From contig NZ_CP071839.1 of NCBI RefSeq assembly GCF_017526105.1, positions 8,346,001 through 8,410,000 on the forward strand: a stretch of 64,000 nucleotides of DNA, read 5' to 3'. The DNA comes from Streptomyces cyanogenus (GTDB lineage Bacteria; Actinomycetota; Actinomycetes; Streptomycetales; Streptomycetaceae). A model generated the notes under the pieces. It made no database searches. It had not been told where the DNA came from and saw only the letters and a list, made by a program, of their open reading frames with translations. The position numbers and the translations under genes were made by a program. Of the stretch, positions 44,317-52,827 are shown piece by piece; position 1 is the stretch's first letter, and each line of letters begins with the position of its first letter.

Positions 44317-44750
44317 GCATGAGGGGGAAGCGCTCACGTCGCGAGCGATGCCGTCGGTGCTCGCTGTGGCGGGAGCATCGGGGTGCGTAGGACGTCGGGG
44401 CCGCGGGTCGTGACGATCCGTGCAGTCGGAGGTGCCCGCGACGAAGCGCTGGTTCCCGGCAAGCAGGAGGTCGAAGGCTTCCCGGGGCGACGGGTTCAGT
44501 TACCGGAGCCTCTTCCAGGTCCGCGAGTGTGCCGAGGGCACGGCCCGGGTGGTGCCCATGCTGCCGGAGACCGTCAGTCGGCAGCCGTTCCGATCACGCC
44601 GTCAGGAGACGGCGGTGCGGAGCCTGATTGGAATGCCGAATTCAGCGGTAGCTTCTCTACGCACGCCACCTGACCCCTACCAACAGACAGGTAGCACCGG
44701 GTATTTGACTTGCCACCACGTACGAGACACCCGGGAATTGTGAGGTGTAC
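44317..44750. other. 434-base gap with an unidentified coding-like stretch
   Basis: On the plus strand about 44420-44600 a frame reads SYRSLFQVRECAEGTARVV then PMLPETVSRQPFR, protein-like and possibly a remnant, but the start is absent. The rest looks non-coding. The last 60 bases (TATTTGACTTGCC near 44702) could be the promoter of the following gene. Confidence 0.3.
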
Positions 44751-45509
44751 ATGGCTGGTTCGCCACCCTCGTCGGAGTCGGGGAGCTGGTTCGAGCGCTG
44801 GGACGAGCGGGGGCTGGCCATCGCCTGTCTGGTCGCCGTGCTCGGATCGGCGACTGCCGCGCTCTTCGGGCTCCCTGCCGCCTGGCAGATGCCGTTCCTG
44901 TTCACCGCGGTGTACGCGATCCTGCGCACCCTCGTGCCGCTCACTGCCTCGCGCCGTGAACTGGCCGGTCTCCGCACCGAAGTCGAACTGCTGCGCCGCG
45001 ATTTCGACCAGGTGAACTCCTCGCGCATCGAGCACTACCCGGACGCGGCGTCCTTCTACAAGGCAGCCACGGACTACCTGGTCACACGCGGCACCCGCCA
45101 TCTCGACACCTGGTACATGCGGATCGGAACCCCCGACGACTTCAGCGAGTCGACGGCGCCCTTCGCGGAGTACTTCCAAGCGGTGCTCGACTGGGCGGCG
45201 GCCGGCGGCTCAGTGAAGCGACTGTTCTGCATCGGTTCCTCCCGCGGCTATACGAGGTGGACTGCGCAGCACCGGGAGGAGACACGTCACCTGCGCAGTT
45301 ACAGCATTCGGGAGGTGACCTGGCCCATCAAGGCGGACCTCATGAGCATGGCCATCATGGACACGAGCGCGGTGTTCCTGGCTTTCACCGTCGGAGACCG
45401 GGTGCAGGGCATGCGGATCGAGGACAGCGAGGCAGCGTCGTACTTCAAGTCCTACTTCGACCGCCACTGGGAGAACGCCCGAGACGTGCCACGCGCCCCA
45501 GCGGCGTGA
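44751..45509 (+). CDS. Two-TM protein with PLD-like (non-catalytic) domain
   Basis: 252 residues. Two membrane segments lie close together near the N-terminus (about 22-43 and 46-66), then a coiled-coil link (RRELAGLRTEVELLRRDFDQV). The C-terminal domain reads LDTWYMRIGTPDDFSE, later KRLFCIGSSRGYTRW, DLMSMAIMDTSAVFLAFT and VQGMRIEDSEAASYFKSYFDRHW. This order is that of a phospholipase-D-like fold without the HxK motif. Such proteins often occur in conflict systems as sensors or effectors (inference). The ATG at 44751 has GAGG upstream. No partner gene is adjacent in the same direction. Confidence 0.7.
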   Translation: MAGSPPSSESGSWFERWDERGLAIACLVAVLGSATAALFGLPAAWQMPFLFTAVYAILRTLVPLTASRRELAGLRTEVELLRRDFDQVNSSRIEHYPDAASFYKAATDYLVTRGTRHLDTWYMRIGTPDDFSESTAPFAEYFQAVLDWAAAGGSVKRLFCIGSSRGYTRWTAQHREETRHLRSYSIREVTWPIKADLMSMAIMDTSAVFLAFTVGDRVQGMRIEDSEAASYFKSYFDRHWENARDVPRAPAA

Positions 45510-45600
45510 CACGCGATCGACGCCCGATCCACACCTTCAGCCGTTCAGCCCGCCCAGCGGACTGAGCTCGCGACAACTCCCCGATCTGATCACGGCGCTG

Positions 45601-46062
45601 TTATGCCAGCCACGTCCCGTCGCGCATGATGACTCTCCCGCGTAGTTCCGGCTCGCCGCGCCATGCGCGCACAGTCTTCGGGACCACGCGTACATACAGG
45701 AAGGACCCCTCTTCCGCGCGTGGATCCCACCCGAACTTGCCGGCGAACGCCTCTGCCGCGTCTTTGGGCACCTCCTGGTCCGGGAAGCATTCGGCCTCAC
45801 CCTGGAGGAGTACTACGTCGAAGGTGTCCGGGAGCGCCAGGCGCACGCGCGGCTCTTTGCGGACGTTCCGTGCAGTCACGGAAGTGGCGCTGGTGCACAT
45901 CCACACTGCGCGCCCATCCCACAAGAACCACAGCGGCACCTGGTGCGGCCCGTGATCAGGATGAGCCGTCGACACCCATACGTCCCGCTCGGTGACGAGC
46001 CGCTCCAGAGCGTCCCGCATACGTTCCGCCGTCAGACGACGGACGGTTCCCGTGGTCTCCAT
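45601..46062 (-). CDS. PPOX-class (pyridoxamine phosphate oxidase-like) protein
   Basis: 153 residues. VSTAHPDHGPHQVPLWFLWDGRAVWM is the first half of the split barrel, followed by TARNVRKEPRVRLALPD and a basic tail. Actinobacterial members bind F420, haem or FMN. Start ATG at 46062 (METTGTVRRL) with a weak ribosome site; an upstream frame is not coding-like. It is tail-to-tail with the 2TM gene and lies downstream of, but 133 bases from, the TetR gene on the same strand. Confidence 0.85.
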   Translation of the reverse strand: METTGTVRRLTAERMRDALERLVTERDVWVSTAHPDHGPHQVPLWFLWDGRAVWMCTSATSVTARNVRKEPRVRLALPDTFDVVLLQGEAECFPDQEVPKDAAEAFAGKFGWDPRAEEGSFLYVRVVPKTVRAWRGEPELRGRVIMRDGTWLA

Positions 46063-46195
46063 GAAGACCGACCCTAGCCAAGCGGCAGCGAAGCGCGCCT
46101 GAGGCGCAGGACCTACTCCCAGCGACCGATGAACTCTCGGCATGGGTGGGGAGTCGGTGCGACGAGCCGCACTCGCCCGGTCCCTCGGCCGTACG

Positions 46196-46876
46196 TCAGC
46201 CAGAGATGCGGGCTTCGATGCCGTCGAGGAGGAAGTCGAGGCCGGTCTGGAAGGTCTGGTCGGCGTCCAGGTGGGGGCCGTCTCGTACGACGGAGGCCAG
46301 CGCAGGGAAACGGCCAGTTGCGAAGACCCGCTGCAGATAAGGCCCGAAGGCGGCCTGCCACTGCTTCTTGTCCATCCCGGTGGCCCGCTCGGCGCGCCGC
46401 TCGGTGATCTCCCGGCGCACCGCGCCGATCACGTATGCATCGACCGCGGCGACCACCGGTACGACGGTGTCCACGTCGACATCGGCCATCGCGGCCAACA
46501 CTGCCTCCCCCCTGGCCAGCGCGTGCGGCCCGAGCCGGGGCCGTCCACCGATCAGGTCGGCGAGCCATTCGTGCCGGTGAACGGCCTGCCGGGTGGTCTC
46601 GGCAAGGGAGCGCAGAACCTCGCGCCAGCCGTCTCCGGCCGGCCGGATCTCGGCATGGACCGCATCGACCATCAGGTCGAGCAGCTCCTCCTTGGTGGCG
46701 ATGTAGCCGTACAGCCGCATCGGCCCAACGCCCAGCTCGGCGGCGACCTTGCGTAGCGACACCGCCTCCAGGCCGTCCGCGTCGGCCAGCCGGATCGCCG
46801 CTCGTACGATCCGCTCCCGGCTCAACGGGGCCGGAACCGGTCGATCCGGTGGCTCCGGCCTCTCCCATACCAACAT
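46196..46876 (-). CDS. TetR-family transcriptional regulator
   Basis: 226 residues. The HTH is LADADGLEAVSLRKVAAELGVGPMRLYGYIATKEELLDLMV, near residues 29-70, the TetR pattern with ...LYGYIATKEEL. The ligand domain is all-helical with a C-terminal TetR_C-like end (FQTGLDFLLDGIEARIS). The ATG at 46876 is divergent from a FAD monooxygenase, sharing a 66-base intergenic region with overlapping palindromes. It should repress both genes until a drug-like ligand releases it (family knowledge plus arrangement). Confidence 0.93.
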   Translation of the reverse strand: MLVWERPEPPDRPVPAPLSRERIVRAAIRLADADGLEAVSLRKVAAELGVGPMRLYGYIATKEELLDLMVDAVHAEIRPAGDGWREVLRSLAETTRQAVHRHEWLADLIGGRPRLGPHALARGEAVLAAMADVDVDTVVPVVAAVDAYVIGAVRREITERRAERATGMDKKQWQAAFGPYLQRVFATGRFPALASVVRDGPHLDADQTFQTGLDFLLDGIEARISG

Positions 46877-46900
46877 GCCGCAGACAATACATCGTTGGAG

Positions 46901-46923
46901 CGATACGGTGTATCGACTGATAC
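46901..46923. promoter_or_regulatory. TetR operator: overlapping palindromes
   Basis: CGATAC-GGT-GTATCG (46901-46915) is a perfect palindrome and shares its right half with GTATC-GACT-GATAC (46910-46923). It is centred between the TetR and monooxygenase starts, so it is the likely operator for both divergent genes. Confidence 0.7.
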
Positions 46924-46942
46924 AGCGAATCGAGGGGGAACC

Positions 46943-48064
46943 ATGACCATCGCCATCGCCATCGTCGGAGCGGGCTTGGGCGGCCTGGCCCTGGCCCGGG
47001 TGCTGCACGTGAACGGCATCGACGCCGTCGTGTACGAACGTGAGTCGTCGCGCGGCGCGCGCGGTCAGGGCGGCATGCTCGATCTGCACTCCGGGACCGG
47101 GCAGCAGGCGCTGCGCGAGGCCGGCCTGATACGGCAGTTCCATGCGATTGCCCGTCGGGCAGGCCAGGACCTGCGTCTTCTGGAACCGGACGGCACCCTG
47201 CTCCTCCAGGAGGACACGCCGGACGACGCACCGCTGGAACGGCCCGAGGTCGACCGCGGAGACCTGCGCGACCTGCTGTTGGACTCCCTCCCCGAACACG
47301 CGGTGCGCTGGGGCCACGCGCTCGAATCCGCCGACAACGGCACGCTGCACTTCGCCGACGGCAGCAGCGCGACGTACGAGCTGCTGGTCGGCGCCGACGG
47401 TGCGCAGTCCCGGGTCCGCCCACTGCTCACCGACGCCCGACCGGCGCACACCGGCCAGAACGTGGTCGAACTCGGTATCCCCGACATCGACCGCACCCAC
47501 CCCGACCTCGCGGCGATGGTCGGACGCGGCAACTACTGGGTGCTCGGCAACGGGCAATCCCTGTCGGCGCAGCGCAACGGCGACGGCCGGGTACGCATCT
47601 ACCTCAGCTTCCACCACACCGCCGAGGACTGGTTCGCCACCAGCGGGATCCCGTTCGGGGACCCCGCCGCCGCCCGGGTGCGGCTGATCGAGCTGTTCGC
47701 CGGCTGGCACCCACGGTTCACCGCACTGATCGCAGCCTGCGACGACACGGTCCTGCCGCGGCCGATCACCACTCTCCCGGTCGGCCTGACCTGGCCGTCG
47801 AGGCCGGACGTCACCCTGCTCGGCGACGCCGCGCACCTGATGCCGCCGGTGGGGCAGGGCGCCAACATGGCGCTGCTGGACGGCGCGTTGCTCGGTCTCG
47901 CGCTGGCCGCACACCCGGACGACTTCCCCGCCGCCGTCAAGGAATACGAACGCGAGATGTTCGAACGCACCAGCGCTGCCGGCCGCCAGTCCGCGCGCAT
48001 CCAGGACATCCTGGCATCGCCGGACGCCAGCCGGAAAATGCTCGCGTTCTTCCAACCTGCCTGA
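46943..48064 (+). CDS. FAD-dependent monooxygenase (TetX-like)
   Basis: 373 residues. The FAD-binding GxGxxG is IVGAGLGGLALARVLHVNGID near the N-terminus; the second FAD block is VTLLGDAAHLMPPVGQGANMALLDG, with GD and the P-loop-like stretch of aromatic hydroxylases. QGGMLDLHSGTGQQALREAGL and GADGAQSRVRPLL are also conserved in TetX and related flavoproteins that hydroxylate tetracycline-like polyketides. Length is right for the class. GAGGGGG stands five bases before the ATG at 46943. Control by the divergent TetR protein is likely, and it may confer drug modification. Substrate is not known. Confidence 0.9.
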   Translation: MTIAIAIVGAGLGGLALARVLHVNGIDAVVYERESSRGARGQGGMLDLHSGTGQQALREAGLIRQFHAIARRAGQDLRLLEPDGTLLLQEDTPDDAPLERPEVDRGDLRDLLLDSLPEHAVRWGHALESADNGTLHFADGSSATYELLVGADGAQSRVRPLLTDARPAHTGQNVVELGIPDIDRTHPDLAAMVGRGNYWVLGNGQSLSAQRNGDGRVRIYLSFHHTAEDWFATSGIPFGDPAAARVRLIELFAGWHPRFTALIAACDDTVLPRPITTLPVGLTWPSRPDVTLLGDAAHLMPPVGQGANMALLDGALLGLALAAHPDDFPAAVKEYEREMFERTSAAGRQSARIQDILASPDASRKMLAFFQPA

Positions 48065-48162
48065 AGGTAACCGGATACGACCGACCGACGGTTGTCTGAG
48101 GGGACGTCATTCCGGATGACCCGTTGCGGGTGGCCGTGTGCTGGGCGCGGGGACGCGGCTCC

Positions 48163-49479
48163 TCACCGCAGTCGTGGGTCCATCTCCACTAGCTGTTGGT
48201 CGGTGCGGTAGATGCCGCCGGCGAAGTGTTCGATCGCCGAGCGCAGGCGTACGGGGTCGGCTTCGTAGGTGCTCAACATGCCCACGATCACGTAGCGCTG
48301 GTCCGGGAGACGTTTGTTGAGCGGGTCGTGGAACCCTGTCGGGCGCGGCACGTCGGCCTTCAGCCGGACGATGAGCACGTTGGTGGTCAGTCCCGTGCCC
48401 GGCGCCCTGCGCAGTACGCCCACGCACGCGACATCCTTCCACGGCACGTGAGCCGAGTGCGGCCCGTGCTCGATGCCCACCCCGCCGCCGTTGACGACGA
48501 GGTCGTAGTGGACGTCTTTCCCCCCAAGCCGGCCCAGGAGGAGGAGCAGACCCATGAACAGGGCTAGGGCGCTGGCGGCAGTCAAGGTCGTGTGCCACCC
48601 CGCGAACAGCACGCTCACCGCGCCGAGGGCAGCGAGCATCAGGGAGTACATGACGGTGTCGCGGCCGCGATGGGCCGGCGGTTCGGGCGGCTGACGGCGG
48701 AAGCGGATCTCTTCCTCATCGCCGGTCGGCGGTCCTCCGCGCGGCTGGACGGGACCCCGGACGAGGGCGATGCCACCTGCGGTGTTGACGGAGCGCCGCT
48801 GCGGCCGCGGCAGCCCCGCCCCCTGCAGCACGGTGTCGATGTGCTGGTGGATGTCGTCCAGGGTGAGCGGCTCTGCCTGGTTCAATGCGTCCAGCAGGGC
48901 GGCCGTGAAGGCGGTGTGACGCTGCCCGGGCGGTGCGTGTGAGGGTGCGGTGGCCGTGGTGGAGGTGAGGGTGTAGGTGCCGCTCACGTCGAGTTGAGCC
49001 GACAGCAGGCTGCCCGGTTCCGTCATGGCGGCCACCGCACGGCCGGAGAAGCAGCAGTCCAGCACCAGGACCCGCAAACGTGCCCGGGCCCGGCCGAGTT
49101 GCCTCTTGACCAGATCGGCCGGGACACCGGTGAAACCGACGTGTCCCGGGTCGGTGGAGGACAGCGCCAGGTGCAACGTCCCGTCCTCGTCGAGCAGTCC
49201 GTGTCCGGCGTAGTAGACGAGCAGCAAGTCGTCCGCGTCGAGCGCGGCTTGGGCAAGTGCCATGCCGACGCTGCGGTGATCGGCCGGATCGGCCAGCACC
49301 CGGCAGTGTTCCGGCGGCAGGATTCCGTACGTCTCGTGCGTGAGCGCGGAGCGAAGATCCGCAAGGTTGGACTTCACGGCGGGAATCGCGGGCAGATCGA
49401 TGTCGTCGAAGTCGCTGCACCCGATGAGGACCGCCCGGGAAGCGGCACCGTCGGGGATGCGCGGCGCGCTCTGTCTCAC
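48163..49479 (-). CDS. Caspase-family protease with 2TM and PH-like C-terminal domain
   Basis: 438 residues. The caspase-like domain (about 14-240) has the dyad H93 in VYYAGHGLLDEDG and C143 in VLDCCFSGRAVA. After a charged linker come two membrane segments (DTVMYSLMLAALGAVSVLFAGW and TAASALALFMGLLLLLG) and a C-terminal beta-rich domain (DLVVNGGGVGIEHGPHSAHVPWKDVACV...), PH-like in pattern, that could be the sensor or membrane-docking part. Such proteases are components of conflict or programmed-death systems in multicellular bacteria. The start is the GTG at 49479, overlapping the previous gene's stop by four bases (GTGA). Confidence 0.85.
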   Translation of the reverse strand: MRQSAPRIPDGAASRAVLIGCSDFDDIDLPAIPAVKSNLADLRSALTHETYGILPPEHCRVLADPADHRSVGMALAQAALDADDLLLVYYAGHGLLDEDGTLHLALSSTDPGHVGFTGVPADLVKRQLGRARARLRVLVLDCCFSGRAVAAMTEPGSLLSAQLDVSGTYTLTSTTATAPSHAPPGQRHTAFTAALLDALNQAEPLTLDDIHQHIDTVLQGAGLPRPQRRSVNTAGGIALVRGPVQPRGGPPTGDEEEIRFRRQPPEPPAHRGRDTVMYSLMLAALGAVSVLFAGWHTTLTAASALALFMGLLLLLGRLGGKDVHYDLVVNGGGVGIEHGPHSAHVPWKDVACVGVLRRAPGTGLTTNVLIVRLKADVPRPTGFHDPLNKRLPDQRYVIVGMLSTYEADPVRLRSAIEHFAGGIYRTDQQLVEMDPRLR

Positions 49480-49706
49480 TCCTCCCCGCCTTCCAGCAGC
49501 CGTCCGACCGCCCTGCTCACCGCCTGCGGATCGCTTCTCCGGCGGACCTCCACGGTGAACTTCCGCCCACCGTTGCGGTCCGGTCCTACGGTGACGTCGG
49601 CACGGCGTTGCACCAGCCAGGTCGCCTCCCCACCTGGTTCGCCGGCCACCAGCACGGGCAAGGAGCCCGGTGCGGGAGGGGTTTCACTGCCCTCGTATTC
49701 CTCCAT
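49476..49706 (-). CDS. Small companion of the caspase protein
   Basis: 76 residues starting MEEYEGSETPPAPGSLPV; the middle reads GEATWLVQRRADVTVGPDRNGG, and the end is KFTVEVRRRSDPQAVSRAVGRLLEGGEE. It is a small, beta-rich, soluble protein with no membrane segment. Its stop overlaps the caspase start (GTGA), so translation is coupled and it is probably a regulatory partner, perhaps an inhibitor or constant component of the conflict module. I do not recognise the family. The ribosome site is weak. Confidence 0.6.
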   Translation of the reverse strand: MEEYEGSETPPAPGSLPVLVAGEPGGEATWLVQRRADVTVGPDRNGGRKFTVEVRRRSDPQAVSRAVGRLLEGGEE

Positions 49707-50011
49707 GGGACCATCGTGCCAACAACAGTGACGGAACACCCAGGCGCTGTTTGAGGGGGTGTCGATGACTGGGCGTCCGGAAAACCCACTCGATCCGAGC
49801 CAGGCACCCGTGCAGCGTTTCGCCGCCGAGCCGCGGAAGCAGCGTACGGAAGCCGGCAGCCCGACTTGCGGTGCGCGGTGGCGGTCTTGGCGGACAACCG
49901 GCATCAGGCGGTGATTCCTACCGTCGTCAGACGTACCCGCCGGCCACCCCGTGGATGTGAACTGTCCAGACAGGGAAGGAGTCGCGGGAGCCGGGATAAC
50001 GGGGAGGCGCC

Positions 50012-50524
50012 GTGGCGAGCGAGATTTCGGACAGATTCAGGTACAGCATCACGCACACCTACGTCACGCGGCACGTCGGTGACAACCCGCAGACGGCGAC
50101 GCTGGTCGGCTCGCGGGTGGGAAGCCTGGACCGGTTCGCCGACCGGCCGAGCGAGAAGAGCGAGTTCTGCGAGCACTGCGACGCGAGGCTGCGGGTCGTG
50201 CTACGGTCCACGGCCGACGTACGGCAGCGTCGGCGTACGCACCGACTGCTGTGGCCGGTGTGGGCCCTGCTGGCCGTGTTGAGCGGCTGGCGCCTCGTGT
50301 ACGTGCTGCGCACCGGTGACGGCCTGGGGTACGACGACACGTTGGGCTTGTATGCCACCGCGTTCGCGACCGTCCTGCTCGGATACGGCACCCTGCGCAG
50401 CCTGGTCCTGACCCAGGGCTTCGACACCCCCAAGGTGACCAGGACGGACGATCGGGAACCGTACGGTGTTCGGCACCACTGGACCAGACCCCCGCACACG
50501 GACGTCGAGGACCGCAGGTCCTGA
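50012..50524 (+). CDS. Hypothetical membrane protein with CxxC
   Basis: 170 residues starting with the GTG at 50012 (GGGGAGG four bases upstream). A cytoplasmic region with a CxxC pair (EFCEHCDARLRVVLRS, the shape of half a zinc ribbon) precedes two membrane helices (LLWPVWALLAVLSGWRLVYVL and GLYATAFATVLLGYGTLRSLV) and a polar tail. Not recognised. It stands alone, 300 bases from the caspase module on the other strand and near a transposase scrap. Confidence 0.7.
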   Translation: MASEISDRFRYSITHTYVTRHVGDNPQTATLVGSRVGSLDRFADRPSEKSEFCEHCDARLRVVLRSTADVRQRRRTHRLLWPVWALLAVLSGWRLVYVLRTGDGLGYDDTLGLYATAFATVLLGYGTLRSLVLTQGFDTPKVTRTDDREPYGVRHHWTRPPHTDVEDRRS

Positions 50525-50585
50525 CGTCCTGATCCGGCCCGGCCGGCCCATCGCACCGGGGGTGGCCAAGCGGTGTGTCAGGTGC

Positions 50586-50640
50586 GCATCATCAGCTGAC
50601 CGATCAGACGTGGGCAGTGATCGAGCCGATACTGGCATCG
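50586..50640 (+). pseudogene. IS5-family transposase N-terminal scrap
   Basis: HQLTDQTWAVIEPILAS is the usual start of IS5-family transposases (for example ...LTDEQWAVIEPLLP). Only the first 18 or so codons remain; the text stops at the arr promoter region. It marks a past insertion or recombination at the arr locus. Confidence 0.6.
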
Positions 50641-50706
50641 CCGCGCCACCGCCACTCGCCGGTGGTGTTTCCCCGCTGTCCCAAGCCCAGGCCGAAGGAG
50701 TGGCCC

Positions 50707-51135
50707 ATGACCAGCGTCCCTGTCCCCTTCCAGGTGTACGAGGCAGGCACGTACCTGCACGGTACGAAGGCAGCCCTCGTTCCCGGGGATCTGCTGACCC
50801 CCGGCCACGCATCCAACTTCGAGGAAGGGCGCACGTCCCGCCATGTCTACGTTTCCGAGACCCTGGATGCCGCCGTCTGGGGCGCCGAACTCGCAGCCGG
50901 CGGGGGGCCGGGGCGGATCTACGTAGTGGAGCCGACCGGCGATCTGGAGGACGATCCCAACGTCACCGACAAGAAGTTCCCTGGCAACCCCACCCGCTCC
51001 TACCGCACACGCGAGCCTGTGCGCATCGTGTCGGAACTCAAGGACTGGGTCGGGCACTCTCCCGAGCAGATCGAAGCCATGCTGAACGGGCTGGCCGACC
51101 TTCGTCGCCGCGGCGTCGCCACGATCCTGGACTGA
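50707..51135 (+). CDS. arr: Rifampin ADP-ribosyltransferase
   Basis: 142 residues, the length of Arr. The block PFQVYEAGTYLHGTKAALVPGDLLTPGHASNF with the NAD-contacting H18 (LHGTK), then YVSETLDAAVWGAELAAGG and IYVVEPTGDLEDDPNVTDKKFPGNPTRSYRT, are hallmark regions. It transfers ADP-ribose from NAD to rifamycin C23, inactivating it. The ATG at 50707 has AAGGAG eight bases upstream; a longer reading of this frame includes the transposase scrap. In Streptomyces arr is usually monocistronic, as here. Confidence 0.95.
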   Translation: MTSVPVPFQVYEAGTYLHGTKAALVPGDLLTPGHASNFEEGRTSRHVYVSETLDAAVWGAELAAGGGPGRIYVVEPTGDLEDDPNVTDKKFPGNPTRSYRTREPVRIVSELKDWVGHSPEQIEAMLNGLADLRRRGVATILD

Positions 51136-51331
51136 CGGGTCCGCCGAGGCCGCGGAACTCTCCGCCGGGCAGCCGAAGACGCCGAAGACGAAGACGCAGA
51201 TCCGCTCGAACAGGGTCCTTCCGTTCCTCATCTACCCACTCTTGACGGCGGGTTGAGACAGATGCGGACGGACTGCGTATCGCTGAGCAAGCAAACGGCG
51301 CCCTACGGATGTGGGCCGAGGAGGAATGCCG

Positions 51332-52411
51332 ATGGAACGCGACGGCACCCAACCGCAGCCGGACTTCGCTCCGGAGCGTGACGCCGCGCTGGAGATCCAG
51401 GAATCCTTCCAGGCGATCCTGGATGCCCTTGACGCCGCGCGCGCCGAGCTCCATGCGGAGGGCAGGAGCCGGCGAACGGTGAGCCCGCCGCGGTCCTTCG
51501 ACCGGCACGGCGAAGCGGCGGCGGCCGGCAGCCGGGCAGTTCCTGCCAAGGTCCTTCCGTCTCCGCCGGCTCCCCGCCCTCCGGCCGCACATCCGCGGAC
51601 ACAACGGCTGGGGCCTCGGGCCACAGGCCTGGTTCCCGCCCCTCCGCAAGGCGTTCCGCCGTCCGCCGTGAATCCGCCGCGGACCGGTCATGTGCGCCGG
51701 GCTCCGCAGGACCCCGTGGTGCAGCCGCTGTGGTCGCACGGCGCGCGGCAGGAGGCGGGGAAGCAGCCCACCGCGAGCGACGCGCGCCCGAGGCGGAACG
51801 AGCCGTCGGCGCCCCGCCCCGGCCTCGGGCCCGTGCGGGCGAGCGTGCGCCGCGGAGCCGGCCCGTCTCCGGACGCCTCCTGGACGGCCGACCCGGGACC
51901 CTCCGCTCTGCGCACGGCGCCTCTCGACGCCCCGCCCCGTGAGGCGCCGGCGCGCCCGGACACCGTACGGCTGCCGCTACCGAAGGCAAGCCCGGAGCAT
52001 CGGCGCTTCACCGACCGGCGGCACGCCCGGGTCGCCGGATTCTTCGGGCTGGGTGCCGTGAGCGGACTCCTGCTTGCCTCTTCGCTCCTCACGAACCAGC
52101 ACTCCGAGCCGGCCGCGCCGCCTGCCGCCCAGGAGCAACCCGAACGGCCGCTGCCCGACGACACCTCGCTCCCCGAGATCCCGGGCACCGGGGTACTGCG
52201 TGAGGGGGACAGCGGGCACGGGGTGTACGAGTTGCAGGTGCGTCTGCTCCAGATCCCAGGGCTCTACGACGGCGGTGCGATCGACGGCCGCTACGGCACG
52301 GAGGTCCGGCAGGCCGTGGCCCGGTTCCAGAAACGGTTCGGCATCCGCGGGGACGAGACCGGCGTGTACGGGGACAACACCCGCTACGCCCTCATGCTGC
52401 GCACGAAGTAG
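51332..52411 (+). CDS. Peptidoglycan-binding domain membrane protein
   Basis: 359 residues. A short helical N-terminus (ERDAALEIQESFQAILDALDAARAEL) leads into a long proline-rich disordered region with an Arg-rich stretch, then one membrane helix (VAGFFGLGAVSGLLLASSLL, about 237-256). The extracellular C-terminus is a peptidoglycan-binding domain 1 (LREGDSGHGVYELQVRLLQIPGLY, DGRYGTEVRQAVARFQKRFGI). GAGGAGG is seven bases before the ATG at 51332, with another ATG two codons upstream. It anchors in the membrane and touches the cell wall; no catalytic domain. Unlinked to neighbours. Confidence 0.85.
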   Translation: MERDGTQPQPDFAPERDAALEIQESFQAILDALDAARAELHAEGRSRRTVSPPRSFDRHGEAAAAGSRAVPAKVLPSPPAPRPPAAHPRTQRLGPRATGLVPAPPQGVPPSAVNPPRTGHVRRAPQDPVVQPLWSHGARQEAGKQPTASDARPRRNEPSAPRPGLGPVRASVRRGAGPSPDASWTADPGPSALRTAPLDAPPREAPARPDTVRLPLPKASPEHRRFTDRRHARVAGFFGLGAVSGLLLASSLLTNQHSEPAAPPAAQEQPERPLPDDTSLPEIPGTGVLREGDSGHGVYELQVRLLQIPGLYDGGAIDGRYGTEVRQAVARFQKRFGIRGDETGVYGDNTRYALMLRTK

Positions 52412-52494
52412 TCTTCGCCGGCTGTGAACGCAGGCAAGCCCCTGGCCGGTGCCGCCCCGCGGACGCGGCTACCGGCACCAGATGGAGAACAGGT

Positions 52495-52827
52495 CTAGTC
52501 CTGCTCCGCGACGGCCATCTCGCCCAGGCGAGACCAGTCGTCCTGCGGAACCGTCATGTTCACGATGCGGGGTGTCTCGGCCAGGTGGCGCGGCAGCGTC
52601 TCCTGCGCGGCCCTGAAGTGCGCGGACTGCACGTGAGCGGCGCCCGCCTCGTCATCGCGGAAGGCCTCGACCAGGACGTACTCCGTCGGGTCCGCCACGC
52701 TTCGCGACCATTCGAACCACAGGCAGCCGGGCTCCCTGCGCGTGGCCTCGGTGAAGTCGGCGGCGATCTCCGGCCACCGGTCGGCATCGTCGGGAAGAAC
52801 GCGGAACTTGGCGGTAATGAAGATCAT
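52495..52827 (-). CDS. Antibiotic biosynthesis monooxygenase (ABM/YgiN-like) protein
   Basis: 110 residues, MIFITAKFRVLPDDADRWPEI, then TRREPGCLWFEWSRSVADPTEYVLVEAFRDDEAGAAHVQSAHF. This is the ABM ferredoxin-like fold, usually dimeric and cofactor-free, oxidising quinols or breaking haem. The first start, ATG at 52827, gives the family's typical length. Upstream (52858-52888) there is an imperfect inverted repeat CACGGGCCCG / CGGGCCCCGTG. The neighbouring stress genes suggest a redox role. Confidence 0.88.
   Translation of the reverse strand: MIFITAKFRVLPDDADRWPEIAADFTEATRREPGCLWFEWSRSVADPTEYVLVEAFRDDEAGAAHVQSAHFRAAQETLPRHLAETPRIVNMTVPQDDWSRLGEMAVAEQD

Noticed and set aside
46196..48055. A 619-codon minus-strand frame extending beyond the TetR gene
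   Set aside because: The TetR protein starts at 46876; upstream codons are antisense to the monooxygenase with no coding character.
48163..49479. The caspase protein considered as a CHAT or metacaspase of defence-island type with a nearby ATPase
   Set aside because: No NTPase, TIR or HEAT partner lies within 3 kb; only the small companion is linked, so I did not call a full defence system.
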